The position numbers and the translations under genes are program-made. From positions 248,001 to 312,000 of the forward strand of contig PQWQ01000035.1 in NCBI GenBank assembly GCA_002943765.1: DNA of 64,000 nucleotides. Reading direction: 5' to 3'. Below the pieces are notes generated by a model. The model was not told the origin of the DNA. It searched no databases and was given only the letters and a program-made list of their open reading frames with translations. Each line of letters starts with the position of its first letter. Position 1 is the stretch's first letter. The stretch is from Psoroptes ovis (taxonomy: Eukaryota > Arthropoda > Arachnida > Sarcoptiformes > Psoroptidae). Below, piece by piece: positions 38,033-52,338 of this stretch.

Positions 38033-40719
38033 TTACCATACTCGTAAGTTGATTGATGGTAATTGATCACAATTATATTTAGGATTAGTGAATGATGGTA
38101 AAAGCATGGCATATTTTTGCATGATACCAACATCACTATTATCGCAAAGTATACGGGCCAATGATATTTTTTTAATTTCAGCCAATTGATCGGGTGTAAA
38201 TGATGTGTTCATGCCACCATTCTCATACCAGAAACGATCACCATTTCTAATACGACGAAACTGTTCACCAATGATACAGGCAAATGTTGGGCCAACAATA
38301 GCACCGGGCAGAATCTTTTCTGAAGTACCAGCAATGAATAAATCAACATCATCTATGCTCTTGTAAAGATTGCCCAAGACATCAGCAACAGCAGGATTGG
38401 ATAGCACAGATCGAAGTTCTTCGAATGAATAAATTTTTGGTAGACCACAAATTTCACGATATTCATTATAACTTCGAAGTCCATGATCACGACCACGCTG
38501 TATATTTAATGCAACCAGATCTAAACCAAAACGTTTGTCTGATGCCTGAAATAGATGATTGGTAACTTCGCGTGTGAAGAAATTATCAACTATTCACAAA
38601 TATGAGAGAATGAAGGATTAATTTCAAGTAGAATACATTCAAAAATATAAAAAAACATACAATTTTTCATTCCTTGTCCTGTCAAACCGGCAATACGTAA
38701 ATCATAAGCACCTGGCTGATACATCAAAGATGGATTAGCGAATACATCACGTAACGAAATTTGTGTAACAATTTTATTATCAGGTGTATTTAAATTGAGC
38801 ACACCATGCACCAATGAATGTAAACGATATGCAGCTGTGCTAAATTCATTTAGAATAGTTGCATCGACTGCCTCATTATATGTGTAAGTGTAACCGTTTG
38901 TAATTTTTAATTGAAAGTGTTCGATTGTTTTTGGCCCCAGTATCAATGGCAGCATTTCATTGAAAAGAATATGTTGCATCTCGGCAATTATGATGCGTTT
39001 AGTTTCTTGGAATAAAGTTTCATCATTCCAGTTGGGATGTGATCTCTGCAAAATGCCTGCGATTCGATTATGTTCACGAATAAATACAGTATTCAATACG
39101 ACCAAATCAACGACTTCATTTGTTCGTATGTCGCCGGCAAGAAAACAGCTCATATTTGATGCACGTGGTACTTGACAATTCACTTCACTACGATTGGTTA
39201 ACAATGGTGGAAATGGTTTTTGATTTAAAATTGATGTTTTCATTAATCCACCTTTGAATTGTCTTAATCTTGATTCTTGTTCTAAAGATGGCCCATAAAT
39301 ATTATCACCATCGATGTATGATGTTAATTGATTCAGCTGTTCTCGAGGTCCAAATCTACATTTAGGATTGAATGCGGGTGCTGATCGCACAAAATTGATG
39401 CATGATTGTAATTCTGATAAAAGAAAAAAATCATCATCTGGTACTGGTATTGCGAAACAAGCTGGATGCAATAATCGAGGATTTTTTCGTACTTTTTCAT
39501 CGCAACAACTTATTTGTTTATTATCATGAGCTAATTGATTTTAAAAGATTTAATAAATTAAAGGTTTTATTTACCAAAATAAGCACATACTTCGTGTGAT
39601 TGCTGTTCGCGAAAGGTCATGATCAATAAATTGTCCGAACTGCATCAACATGACTGAATAGAAATCATTTTCCAATTGAGATTCAGGCGATATACTCAAT
39701 GATATTTGTCGGGGATTAGGCAGTTCAGAACCATCGCTAGCACGTCTCGGTTCATTAATTGAATCACCGTAATTTGGTGCTAATAAACGTACGAATGTAC
39801 TGATGGCTTTACCTTGATTGGTATTAATCAGATTATTACAAGTACCATCCGGATTACGATAATTTATGTTTGTGCAGACTGTTTTTGGTTCACAAAGGCC
39901 TGCTATCGATGATATATCTTGTATATTTATATTACTTTCATTTATCTCTTCACTTGTCATATTTTTGCTTAATATTTGTGTCGATATATTTAATCATTAA
40001 AATTGAAATCACTAAAAACTATATTTACTTACCTTTTAGCAAAATTGATGAACATTTCCAATACTTGTGTAGCATCATTCATTTCTTTCAATGACATTTG
40101 TGTGTAACCAAAAAAATTTTGGTGTGAAAATTCTTGTGTACCAGTTTTAGGTTCTAAATCATAACGATGTAATTCATCCTCTAAAGTGACTAAATTTTTA
40201 ATTGACTCTTTAGCCTTATCGGTGACTGTATTCGATAAAACTGGTGCTTGTATGGCACGATAAGAGTTATAAACTGATCGAATAGAAAAAAATGAATGAC
40301 AATAAATTGAGATAATTATTTTCATTAAAAATACCATTATCAAGGCAACAAACACCGGTAAAACCATTATTCATCGAACAAAATTTAGGCAATTTCGATG
40401 CTTTTTGAGTGCAATTATAAAAAAATTGGCAATGAGCATCTGCATTGCATTCATTAAGGTCAATTCTTTGACCATTATTTTTTGGTCGTGCATATTGTCG
40501 CTGTGGTGGTTGAGATCTTTGCTGGTGTTGTTGTTGTTGTTGAACTGGTACAATCAATCTGTTATTTAATTGTACTGGATAATTAACATATCTTCTCGTT
40601 TGTTGAACATAAGGGATGTTTTGTACAGTGTGTTGTCTAATAGTTTGTGTGTGACATATTGTCACAATCAATGTTATAACTATGATTAATAATTCAATTT
40701 TCAATATTTGCAACGTCAT
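38033..40719 (-). CDS. Secreted animal heme peroxidase with N-terminal clip-like Cys module
   Basis: Five exons, 40719-40335, 40273-40033, 39967-39591, 39530-38661 and 38589-38033, give about 809 aa; every phase closes. A signal peptide is clear (LLIIVITLIVTICHT). Next come a Gln/Pro-rich stretch and six cysteines ending GFTGVCC, which resembles an arthropod clip domain. The peroxidase domain has the distal-side GQFIDHDLS, then SYIDGDNIYG, LHSLVHG and the proximal NIQRGRDHGLRSYNEYRE with its heme-ligand His. The C-terminus FTNPKYNCDQLPSINLRVW is typical of the family. Such enzymes use H2O2 to oxidise tyrosines or halides; in arthropods they include chorion- and cuticle-hardening and dual-oxidase-linked forms. 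There are no Ig or LRR domains, so it is not peroxidasin. Confidence 0.92.
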
Positions 40720-41260
40720 TTCATTAATTATTAAAGTTGACAAATAATTTTAAAATTCAAACCAAACTTTGATGAGTATGAATCAGCAAAATGATTGATA
40801 TTATTTGAAATAAAATGAATTTTATTCTCAAAAAAAAAATCTTCAATTCTTTTCAATTGAATTAAGATTTCATGCGCATTTCTGACCATTTCGGACATGA
40901 AAAATCAAGGTTGATCAGAATGGTAGATTGCTGTTGTCAATGTCCAATGTTTAATCTTTAATCATGTGAAATACAAACACATTGGTAATTTTAATGTGAA
41001 TGAAATTTGGTTAATAAAAACGAAATGAGAATAGAAAATAGAATAAATTATTTGAACGAATTAACAAATGATAATCTTGACAAATAATAATGGACTAATT
41101 GTGTTAATACAATTAATTGATTAATGTTTGCTTAATAAAAGTAAATATTTATGAAAATAAAATCTATCAATTTTGAATGAAATGAAAATTTCTATAGAAA
41201 ATCAAAGTTGAATAACAAGTTTGGAGGCGAATTAATCGATCAATAAGATTGCAATCATAA
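40720..41260. other. Intergenic region upstream of the peroxidase gene
   Basis: It holds the peroxidase promoter and the 3' UTR of the receptor cyclase (both minus strand). AT-rich, no other feature seen. Confidence 0.5.
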
Positions 41261-44200
41261 TTATTCAATATTTGCAATGGATTCATGTTGTTTGAAATTA
41301 TTATTAATATCATTATATGAAGAATATTCATTATTAAAATGATTATCATGATGATTCGTATGACGAAATTCATCATTTAATGATATATCTCTGTCAAGTT
41401 CATTGAACGATGATTGATTTCCAATCAATGATGCTTGTTGTGATCCGAGACTAGCATTGTTCAATCCGATACGTTTTCCACTTTCTAACCAAAATGTATT
41501 CATTAAGCCTTTACCCTATCATTATGATTAATGAATGATCAAAATTGAAATTAATAATTTATCATCTAAAATTACTTACTTTAACTTCGATTTCACCTCT
41601 TGGTATAATTGTGAAGCATCCAAATAGTTCTAATAAATTTTTTGTGCTTTCCGATAAATGAATTCTCTGTGGTTCACCTGGTCAATTGAATTATTATTGA
41701 TTCAATTTTGGCAAAATTAAACTCACCATGTGTTTCCATGCGCGATGCCGTATTGACTGTATCACCGAATAAGCAATATTTGGGCATTTTCAAGCCGACA
41801 ACACCAGCAACACAAGGTCCACTATGCACACCAATACGTATTTGTAAACGTTTTTTAGGCAAATGACGAATCTTGAATCCGGCAACAGCTTTCTTTAAAT
41901 TAAGTGCTAATAATGCTATTTCTTTGGCATGATCATTACCGTTTCGAATCGGTAGACCCGAAGCAACCATATATGCATCACCAATGGTTTCGACTTTGTA
42001 AACATCATGTATGTCAATGATTGCATCGAAGCATGTGTATAAATCATTCAATAAATCGACCACTTGCAAAGGTGTAGATTCAGCTGATAGTGATGTAAAG
42101 CCAACGATATCGGAGAAGAATATTGTCACTGATTCATATGATTCGGGTTTGACTTGGGAACCTTTTTTCAATTCATCAGCTATGAATCTTGGTAATAATT
42201 GATATAATAATTCTTCTGTTTTCTGTTTCTCCTCCAATACTGATTGTGTTTTCTCTTCCACAATCCTTTCTAAATTTTCTGAATATTGTTCCATACGATT
42301 AAGTAGATTGTCGAGGAAATTTTTCGATGATACACCACGTGTAATACGACGTAATTTTTGTTTAATGACAGAAAAATCTGGTCGTTCATTGGGTAATTCA
42401 CTCCATGATTCTTGTAGTAATGATAATAATTCCATTGATGCTTCATCGGGAGCAACTTCAGGACGAAATGGTGGCATTGTGCCCATGCGAACTCTATCCA
42501 ATATTTCATCTGGTTGATAACTGATTTTTTTTCTGCCTAATCTTTCAATCGATTCGAATGGCGGTGATCGTGTGATTATTTCCTGTAAAATGATTGCAAA
42601 CGAATAAACATCACCTTTCTTGGAGCCAGAATTGTATGGATCTTGGGAACGCAAATGTTCAGGTGCAGTCCATAATAATGCTTTGGGCAATTGATCACGT
42701 TCACGTGTCACTTGTTCATGCAATGCCCGCAAACCATGATCAGCAATTTTGACCATAAAACGGCCATCAATAACACAATTTGTTGATTTCAAATGGCCAT
42801 GATATTCAAGAGAACTATTGTGCAAGAATACCATTCCTTCAACAATATCGGTCATCATTGAATACTTGAAAGTCCAATCTATTTGAATTTTCTCTGTTTC
42901 CAGTAAATCACGTAAACTGCCACGTATCATAAGTTCATTGACAACACCATAATTCGGTTCATCGGGACAAAGACCGATAAATCTTGTAAGATTTTCATGT
43001 GTGAGATCGCGCATCTTGAAAGCAAAATATAAACTAATCAATTTACGAATTATCATGATTGAACAGTACATACTTGCTTAATCTCGATCAACAATTGGCG
43101 ACTTAAAACCAATTTTTTAATCTGAATCGGTTTGAATGCAACTTTCAATCCACGATAGATGCCAACATAAACAGTGTCAAGCTCACCAGCAGCACTCTTC
43201 AACGAATGGCCAATCGAACCGATGCGTAATGATGATGCTTTTCCTGATTGATTACCATCGGTTGTCGATGCCAAACTTAATGCAGATTTTGTGCCAGATT
43301 TGCCTTGAGTGGGAAATTTGATCTCTTCATAAGCGATTCGCCACCAATTATCATTTAAATCTTGTTCATATTTAATTTTTTTATAAACAAAAAATGAAAT
43401 AATCAATGCTAATGACATAACAATGGTGAATGTAATCAAAATTGATGCCCATATTGGAAAGACTTCGGCTTGTATGCAATGTGGTGCATTACCAGTAAAA
43501 CCACAATCAGGCACATCTGATGGTGGTCCGTATTCTCTAGGCCAGTGTATTTCAACACCAGGATATTTATCGAATATACGTCTAGTGCCAAAATATGTGG
43601 CAACTGGCCGCATTATTCCTGTTTCTGGATCTAAATCATTCAAAGTATAATCTACTTCACGATCTCCATTTTCATTGATCAAAATATCCCCAGTCAATGC
43701 TTATTTGCAAGGAATGAATCAATTGATGATCATATTTCCAATTAATATCTAAGAGCTTACCTTCTGGAAACGTTCGGTCCCAAATGAATGCACGTATCAT
43801 TGATCTGCCATCATCGATATCATCCCCTTTGGCAAGTGTTTGATTATATGCCCAGGCATACATAGCGACACAGTCATAAAATCCAGCAACAATTGGATTA
43901 ATGTCATTATGATCAACCATAAGACCAAATTCTTCGGATGATAATTTTGACACTTTGTGGATAAAACTAGTGTATTCTGCTGACAATGGGACACGTATAG
44001 AGATAATCATTAATGCTTCATACATTTCTTTGGCAATTTTATTACGACGATCTCCTGGCTTGTACCAGGAAAAATCTTCGGATTTTTTCGTATTTTTCAA
44101 TAATTCAATGCCAAAAAATACAAATTCCCCATTGCCCATTTTGAGTGAATGTGCTTCAATCAGAAAATTACGCGTCAACTCACCACCAGTCACTAAAATA

Positions 44201-45225
44201 ATGACTAATCGGAAAAAAGACAATTTATGTTGAAATAGTGCAGCAAAAGACACTTACCTCTAGCATAGCGACTGGCTTGTTGTAAATATTTATGATAATC
44301 AACAGTCATATTTGTTAATTTTCTGTCGAATTCAATGGTTTCCAAATATATTTCATAGCCGAATTCTGTTTGTTTGAAAATATTTTGCAAACTATTCCGT
44401 ACTAATTTATTGGCTAATTCTGTTTCATCCACAATCAATGCAATATGTTGCCATCCGTGTACTTGAAATATTTTATAGAAAAAATGTGACACTCGGTCTG
44501 AAATGGATTTTGTTTGATTCAATTTCAAAATGGTTCATTCTCTGTGAAAGATAAATACCTAATGAAAATGACACCCGTGTCAATGTGGTGAATATATTTT
44601 TATTTGAAAATTCATAACTGATACCGCCGCCAGTGAAAATCGGTATGTTCCAATATGATGCCATACGTGAAACTTGATCCAATGCTAATGAACAAATGGG
44701 TCCAATGAATGCATTCACATGGCTGGTGTAATATTTTTCAGCTGCTAATGCACCTAAAACATTATTTTCGCAAGGATTATCATCGTGCACTGAACTTAAA
44801 TAAAATTGTAAATGCGGATATCGCAGTGATGTGTCTCGAATGGCCATTTCTAATGCTGGCTTCAAAATTTCATACGAAACTGGTAATTCATTTTGATTCG
44901 ATATCAATAATACTAAATCAATTCGTGTGATTGCTATTTGATTGTCATTATTATCGATTATTAATGCTGATTTTGGCGATGATTGAGATTGTAGTGGAGG
45001 TGGAGGAGGTAGAAATTTTGGTGGCAAAGTTGATTGAGATAATGATGGTGGTGGCTGTTGTATTGAATAATGTGTATCATTACTTTGTCTGCGGCGTAAA
45101 TTATTGCCACCATAATTTGCCAGAATACGATCTTTCGAAATGGTCACTGATCGTATGGTCGAGATGAGACATAAATGAATTAATAAAATGAAAATATGGA
45201 AATCAAATATTGAAATTATTTTCAT
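41261..45225 (-). CDS. Receptor-type guanylate cyclase (natriuretic-peptide-receptor-like)
   Basis: Seven exons, 45225-44559, 44497-44258, 44204-43761, 43699-43074, 43014-41727, 41677-41580 and 41515-41261, give about 1,205 aa with consistent phases. In order: signal peptide (FHIFILLIHLCLISTIRS), a Pro/Ser-rich spacer, the ANF-receptor ligand-binding fold (AAEKYYTSHVNAFIGP, MASYWNIPIFTGGG), a transmembrane helix (SILITFTIVMSLALIISFFVY), a kinase-homology domain (MRDLTHENLTRFIGLCPDEP, DVYSFAIILQEI), a coiled linker and the cyclase domain. The cyclase has FFSDIVGFTSLSA (metal-binding Asp), YKVETIGDAYMVASG (guanine-recognising Glu) and KYCLFGDTVNTASRME (guanine-recognising Cys). It turns GTP into cGMP at the plasma membrane. 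The ligand is unknown. The C-tail is Asn/His/Asp-rich. Intron 1 ends at the ATTTCAG before ACCGAGTG; the nearer AG leads to a stop. Confidence 0.93.
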
Positions 45226-45455
45226 TATTCAAAGTTTGAGATTCTCTTTATGAATTTCTAACAATGTTTTCACTCCAAAAAAAGATTAACAACTGAATTG
45301 AACAAACGTACAATTTTCAATGATTCCAATTTTTTTTTAATATTTACCTTGGCCATTTTGTTTATTTTTCCGTTCATTCGAGTTGATTAGTCAATTTTAA
45401 GTTTTTTGAAATTGAAATAAAAGCTAAATTCTTATCACATTCTACCTTTAATTGG

Positions 45456-45492
<37 letters not shown>

Positions 45493-45813
45493 GACTGTTA
45501 TCTCATTTAATAGCCATTAATCACGAATAATGAATGACCTCTTCAATGACTATTTTCATCAAATATTTGAAAATAATTTCAACTTGTTTTTGAAAGATTA
45601 TTTTCGAATCAAATTAATTTTTTGCTTGAATTAAAGAAATGAAATAATCATTAAATGATCAAAATGAAATCACAATTAAAATTTATTGAGAAATGATCAA
45701 TATTCTCACTTTGTTTATATAAAACAAACAAGTACAACAAAGAAAAAAGAATGAACAAATAAATATATTTCTGAATGAATCAATGTAATCAAATCAGATT
45801 AAAAATGTTGTCA
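45226..45813. other. Intergenic region with ATT microsatellite
   Basis: It lies upstream of the receptor cyclase and downstream of sphingosine kinase. An uninterrupted ATT repeat occupies about 45456-45491. Nothing else was recognised. Confidence 0.6.
45456..45491. repeat. (ATT)n microsatellite, about 12 units
   Basis: A perfect trinucleotide run in non-coding DNA, likely length-variable between individuals. Confidence 0.9.
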
Positions 45814-47573
45814 TTATGAGGAATTGTTGGTTGTTGCTGATGAAGATAATGGATTTTTACGCAATAATATTGAAGCTAAATTGGCCATTATTTCACCTTG
45901 TACTTGCTCACATGGTATCAATTCACCATCAATGGTCATTATGTCGGTTGTGTTTGTAGGTTTGAAACGAAATGCTTTACATTTTATAAAATTGACGAAT
46001 GGTAATTTAATATGTGTACCATTTTCGAGACCAAGTAAAAATTGAATAATTTGAAATGATGATACATTGCCCAAAATGTAAAGGAGATATATGATTTGAT
46101 CATTTAACTGAGATTCAGGTGCGAATTTAACTGATGAACTGAGATATGAAGAATAGGCACAATAAACTAAAACGAATTCATTTTCAATCGTTATCCATTC
46201 ATTGTTTAATGATTTATTGATTGGTGGTATATCGCTAGCATTGCAATTGATGGGCAAATAACTTAATTGTCCATGATAACGTTTTAATGCTAAACTCCTA
46301 TAAATGGCCCATAATGAAAACCTAGATTCGCCTAAGAATCTTAGACGTTCTGATTCAATGTCGATATCGGCCATTAAACCCCAGCCAAATGATAGGAATG
46401 AATAATATATTTTATTTGTTATCGTAGTAATCCGTATCAAATCCATTGATTGTGGTTGTCCTTTGATTGTATGCAGAGTTGATTCAATCAGTTCACTGAA
46501 CATTAATTGATTATTTTCATTTGAATATATTCTATTCAATGTACTTGCAAGACCATTGCCAGAACCGCCAGGAATTATACCTTTGTTCGATGAATAAATA
46601 TGAAATTAATTCAACATTCAAATAATCAATTGATTGATGCAAAATACTCACTGATTGGAATGGAAATTCTTTTGGTCGCATTCGTTGATTGTTCAATTGA
46701 TTGCACAAAACCATTAACAACTTCATAGAGTAAACCATCACCAGAAATAGTTACGATAGCCGAATAGCTATTATCAATATTTGCATGATTTTTAATGAAG
46801 TCGGTTGCATGTTTAGGATATTTGGTAATTAAAAGATAATAATTAATATTAAAGTTGATTAACATTTCTTTGACATATTTTTCGAATAGTTTCATTGCTT
46901 TTCCTTTACCACTGATCGGATTAATAATAATTAATAAGGGTTTTGTTTTTGAATGTTTTTGTACATGACCATTATTAATGAATGTATCTAATTTATCTTT
47001 GATTGTCATTGCTTCTTGTAAATTTTCATTAAAATTCATACTTTTTTCAATTAAAAATAATACTTTTCTCTTTTTTAAACGATTATCAACATTATAATTG
47101 TTATTGTTTAAAGCTGAATTATTATTATCATTTTCGTTACGTTTAAATCGTCTTCGATTATTTTTATAATTTTCAAACACATCCAATTCGATCACAATCT
47201 GATTATCATCCAATTGTAAATCATTATTCATATTTTTGGTACAACAATTTCCAATCAAAAATGATCTACGATTTTTGATCATATTTTTTTGGTCATTTTG
47301 ATCAATTTGTTGTAGTTGATTATGATCATTATTATCATTATTATTGGTGATCAACGAACAGCATATGATTTGATCATGATGATAACATTGAATCAATTTT
47401 CTAGATCTTGATGTGCCATTATCTTGATAATGAATAAAATGTATGCCAGTATCTGTCAAATTGAATTGTGTTTGTTGATTATGAACAATTTGATTATGTT
47501 TGTCAAACATACGACAATTGTTTGTTGTCCATATTAATTCACCACTTTTATTACAACTGCATATGTTTGACAT
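45814..47573 (-). CDS. Sphingosine kinase
   Basis: Two exons, 47573-46652 and 46580-45814, give about 562 aa. The DAGK-type catalytic domain starts with PLLIIINPISGKGKAMKLFE (about residue 215), then VTISGDGLLYEVVNGF (ATP site) and, across the intron, ISIIPGGSGNGLAS. The block FGWGLMADIDIESERLRFLG is diagnostic for sphingosine kinases rather than ceramide kinase, followed by SLWAIYRSLALKRYHGQLSYLP. The enzyme makes sphingosine-1-phosphate at membranes. The N-terminal 200 residues are long, with Cys-rich and Asn-rich low-complexity parts, as in the longer SphK2-like forms. The start is the first ATG in the frame (47573). Confidence 0.92.
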
Positions 47574-49973
47574 TTTAATATTATTCAAAGTTTTCTTTAC
47601 TTCAAACTTGATTCAACAAATCAAAATCAGTCAGAATTAATTGATTATAATTTTCTAATGATACATGTAGTAGGCATACCATTCGAAAAGTGTAAAATAA
47701 AATCAATTGTTATTTTGACCCAAATAATAAATCGAAATCATTTGTTTAATGATCATAAATTAGTCACTGATCTATCATTGCCAAAACACTTCACAAATAA
47801 CACACTTCAAAATTTTGACTTTGATTGGCTGCTTATTCAAAAATTTAGCATATGTAGTCAATGTACATAAATAGATAATTGATTGTTAATCATGTGATTG
47901 ATTTAATTAAAAAAATAGATAAAACAAAACACTTAAAAGTAGACATTTTATTTGCAAACAGATACATTTAATTTGATTGACTTGATGGCTGATAATTGTT
48001 TAAATTTAGATTCAAATTTTCATTCAATAAAATGATGACAATACCCAAATTTTAGTTTGTCATCTTCCTGTTCAAATCGGCTTCTCGAAATCGATCTCGA
48101 ATGGTCGTTTTTGTTGATTCGATTTGAATAATGATTACGAATGATGATGAATGAACATTTTAGAATGAACACAAACAAACATACAACTTTTGGAATGATT
48201 AAATGTCGTCATTATCATAATCATTATGAATGTAGTTGTGTTGGCCAACATCGTCATAACAATTGTGTTGATAATGATTGTTTTTATGCGAGTGATATGA
48301 ATGTATTGATTTCATCACGATTATACAAAGGTCTTGTCACATCAACAACATCATAAATTTATGAAGGATTTATTAATTTATCTTTCTTTCATTCATTTTC
48401 TTTTGATTATTTATTGAGCAACTAAGAGAAATGAGAGAAAATCTATCTGTTTTTAATTTCGAATGATAATCGTCAATAAGTTAAGTTTAGTTTTTTTTAA
48501 ATTTAATTCCCAAAATTAGGATTCATCATATCAATTTTCCATTATCCTTGTAGCATCATTTTTATGTTTTTCCTTGTATATGATGTTCCTCACGATGCAC
48601 ATTGATGAAATATGTTCCATTCTGTACCAATCAAATGATTGGTTGATTGGTTCATTATCATCCATCTATCAATCAATTGATTAATGATTGATTGCCATAT
48701 GTTAAATGCATTACGATGAATAATTTAGTTGTAATAACAACATGATCATATAAATAATACATTATCATTTGATTGAATGAGAGAATTCAGTTTGAAATTG
48801 ATTTGATGACAAATAAAAAAATGGAACAGGTTGCATTTTTAAGGGAATCGACTGAATCAAAAATGAAAATGAGACCAAGATATCTCATCAAAGTCATTTG
48901 TGATTCATTGAATGCACATTGCTATTCTAGATTCAATGCAAATTAAACATTTTCGTTCTAAATAGTGACATTAAATTCTGTCAGATCACAATAACTTGTT
49001 TTAACTTATGATTGCAATTCATCTTGTTGAAATAATGTGCACCAAACAAATACAAAATGAGTAAACGAAATAATATTCATATAATTAAATAGCGAAAATC
49101 GATGAATGTTGAGAAAAATTACATTTGCAGTTGTTTTGTGAAATAATTGTTATTTTCATTTTCATTATTAGTCATCGATCAAATTTTGTGGCAAAAAAAA
49201 TTGAAGCAAAAATAATAGTTAAAACTTGAATTAAGGCATAAATGCATGAACACATATATATTGGTGGTTGAACCATTCAAAAACCAAACACAAATCAAAA
49301 TAGAAACATGACTTATCTTCATTAAATTGCTAGGTATTCACTGCCTGACTATCTAAGAAAGAATGCACACAATCTAAGCGAACTTTATAATGATGATTGT
49401 TATGATTTGAATTAATGTTAATGGAATCATTCAGCACAAGCAAAGAATATTAATCTGAATTCATAATTAACGATTTGATTAATCAATTATTATTGCTTTT
49501 AATATTGTGGTTTGTCGTTTTTAAATTGAACTAATGATCACAATACGAACCTTGGTATGATTTGAACACGCACAATCATTCATTTGAAGAAAAATAATAA
49601 ATATTTATAAATGACGATTGATCAATAATACATAACTTAATTTTCCAAAACATTATTCTTATATCTTTGGAACATTGTTTTTTATTCGAAGAAAAGTAAT
49701 CCATCATGTAGAAAAATGATCAAAACAATCAATCAATTTGTTTTGGACAATTGAAGACATTGAACAGGATTTGAACAATAAATGTGCAAATTTTCACCAA
49801 ACAGGAATAATCATATTTGAAGGCCAAATAACACAGTAAAGTTTTTCATAGTATCAATTCTCTTTTAAACAGTTATTATCATTTATTAGCAAAAATATAT
49901 TATTTCCGTCGTCTAAAAATGTTCATTGAATTCATTGTACAATAGATTGGAGAAAACAAAACAAAACAACGAT
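47574..49973. other. Intergenic region, 2.4 kb
   Basis: It lies upstream of sphingosine kinase and downstream of PRMT5. An open stretch at 48141-48356 (+, 71 codons) is His/Cys-rich and ends SSRLYKGLVTSTTS; it has no domain match and may be chance. Otherwise only AT-rich sequence. Confidence 0.45.
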
Positions 49974-52121
49974 TCAATGCAAACTAATTGAATAATGTTT
50001 ACCATTTAAGTTATGTATTTTTGTTTGTATTGGATTCACAACTGTCCATTCATACCAAACATTTGAATTACTTACATTCCTGGTTATTTGCATTTCAATA
50101 TGTTGCCGTTGCTGATGATTAGTGACATTATTAATATCAACATCATCATCACCGATGACATCGAACGGTGTTTGTATTGGAAAATAGATCGGGAACCAAC
50201 TATACATGTCGGAATTTTGTGTGGAGGGCACTATCGATAAGTTAATATCGCCATATAAACAGCAATCAAAATATCCAACAAAACCATGACAAATGGTTGG
50301 TATTTTTGATCGAAACGTTAATCGTTTAGAACGGCTATTATTTCTTAGTGACGGTTCTCTATGCAATTGACCACGAAGATGTTCAAATGAAAAAACTTTT
50401 TTCGGTTTATCAATTAAATATGCATTACGTATATGCACAACATATGCATATTCGAATGGGTTTATATTGGTACGTTTATCCAATGATAGTTGAGAATATA
50501 ATTTATGTGATTGTATGGGACACAAATAAGAATTATACGATTCTGGTATGCAAATTGCGTCTTCATTCACATAATTCCAAACACCATCTAAACATTCTGG
50601 ACTTAATTCATTATCACCAAACGAGCCAAGTAATTCAGATATGATCAAATCAGCTTTTTCCGGTGCTTGCCAATTGCGCATATCACAACTAATTATTTGA
50701 ACATTACCACTTCGAATGCCTTTCTGACCACCCCATTTCAAATCTCTCAACATGTTCAATGTTATGATTGCATTTGTGTTTTTCTCAACGGCATATATTT
50801 TGATGTATTTATTTATCTTGAAAGCTGCTTTCAATGCTTTGTCCACCAACGGCCCACGACCAGCACCGACAACCATAGCTACACTTAAGTGAAAGCAATG
50901 AAAATTTAATGAAAGATTAATTCAATGATAAATAAAAACATACATTACATCCTTTTGAATGTCAAGCAATGCTTTTTCAATCGCTTTTTCATATTGTTGA
51001 TATTTGATGAGATCAGTTTCAAAGACTTCGTAAACTGATGAATCTAGATCATCTTTTAGTGGCTGCACAAACGAATCAAGTAGAATGAATGAAATGTTTG
51101 AAAATATTGAACAAATCCGATCATTACCTGTAATGGATATTGCAACAAATCTTCATAAAATTGATAAAATTTTTGTAATTCATCTACGAAAATATCTGTT
51201 TTTTGCAAATGTATCAAATATTGATTATAATATTTAATGTGTTCATGTAAATTATTTCCCTTGATCAGAATTGAAAAATTATTGGCCATTTTAAAGTTCA
51301 TTCGCCCAATAAATGATTGCATCATTTTACTGAGCACAGGATATTGCGATGAATTGGTTAAAAATATTGACGTAGGCAAAACTATGAACTTTAATGGTTC
51401 GCCTAACCATCTATCAATACGATCTTGATCATCCGATAATTCACCATTCATTTCTAATGCAATCGATATGTTTGAGTGAAATTGCATTATTTTACGAAAA
51501 TGGTTCCATTTATTCCATTCATAGTCCATTTCATTTTCTTTGTCATTCATTTTTGATGAGTTTTTACGCAATTCATTTGAAAATTTTTGATTATTTGAAA
51601 ACGATAATCTGATCGCAATTGCTAAACAATGATGATCATTTGTTTCTGAATGATGATTTAATTTTCGATTTATGATTGTGGCTATATTTTCGATCGATTC
51701 ATAATCGCTTGGACAATCGATCAAAGCATTTCGTATTCCAACATGTCCAATGAAATTCAATTCTTTTTCAAATAATTTAATATTTTTCTCTATTCGATAA
51801 TCACGCTTAGGTATTATTATGACCACTTTGGAACGATCTATTTTTATTGAATTTCTCGATTAATTCACTGGTATTATTTCGAAATGAACATACCTTTGCT
51901 GTCTAAAAATACTTCACTGAAAGGTATGAATTCTTTGCAATTCATTGGAATTAATGGTGCTGCTATGTAATCAAAACTGATTTAAGAATTTAAATTATTA
52001 TTCAGAATAATGATTTAGAACTGAATCAAATATTTGAAAAATCATACCCATAATCCTCATATTGATTTAATGTTTTCTTGATATTATCAATAAAATTACA
52101 CTGATAGCCAATGGTAACCAT
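49974..52121 (-). CDS. PRMT5: Type II protein arginine methyltransferase PRMT5
   Basis: Five exons, 52121-52048, 51976-51894, 51837-51128, 51062-50944 and 50883-49974, give 631 aa (human 637). The N-terminal TIM-barrel region contains GFDYIAAPLIP and later FVLPTSIFLTN-like strands. The catalytic part has SSVYEVFETDLIKYQQY, including the Phe that favours symmetric dimethylation, VAMVVGAGRGPLV (SAM site) and the double-Glu loop SELLGSFGDNELSPE. The barrel ends VWYEWTVVNP...IHNLNGKHYSI. The exon 4 donor is the GTATGT after GATGTAAT; using the first GT would break the frame. PRMT5 with MEP50 makes symmetric dimethylarginine on histones and Sm proteins. The residues 140-170 region is more charged and diverged than usual. 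Confidence 0.95.
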
Positions 52122-52338
52122 TTTAAATGAATAATTTAAATTATAATTCAATTCAAAAAACATGTGACTTTTGTCACGTGATTGAAAATGCAAAAATTGA
52201 AAATTCACAAACGAGATGTCGTTTTTTTAATTGGTAGCATTTATTTGAAATTGAAAATATTTGGTTTTAAAAATGAATAAAATAATAATTCAAAGATATG
52301 TATCGATTGAATAGTGTAAACCAACAAAATCGCAGACA

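Noticed and set aside
38033..40719. Peroxidasin
   Set aside because: No Ig, LRR or VWC domains; the protein is only about 809 aa.
45814..47573. Ceramide kinase as the identity of this lipid kinase
   Set aside because: The block WGLMADIDIESERLRFLG and PGGSGNGLA match sphingosine kinase; ceramide kinase signatures are absent.
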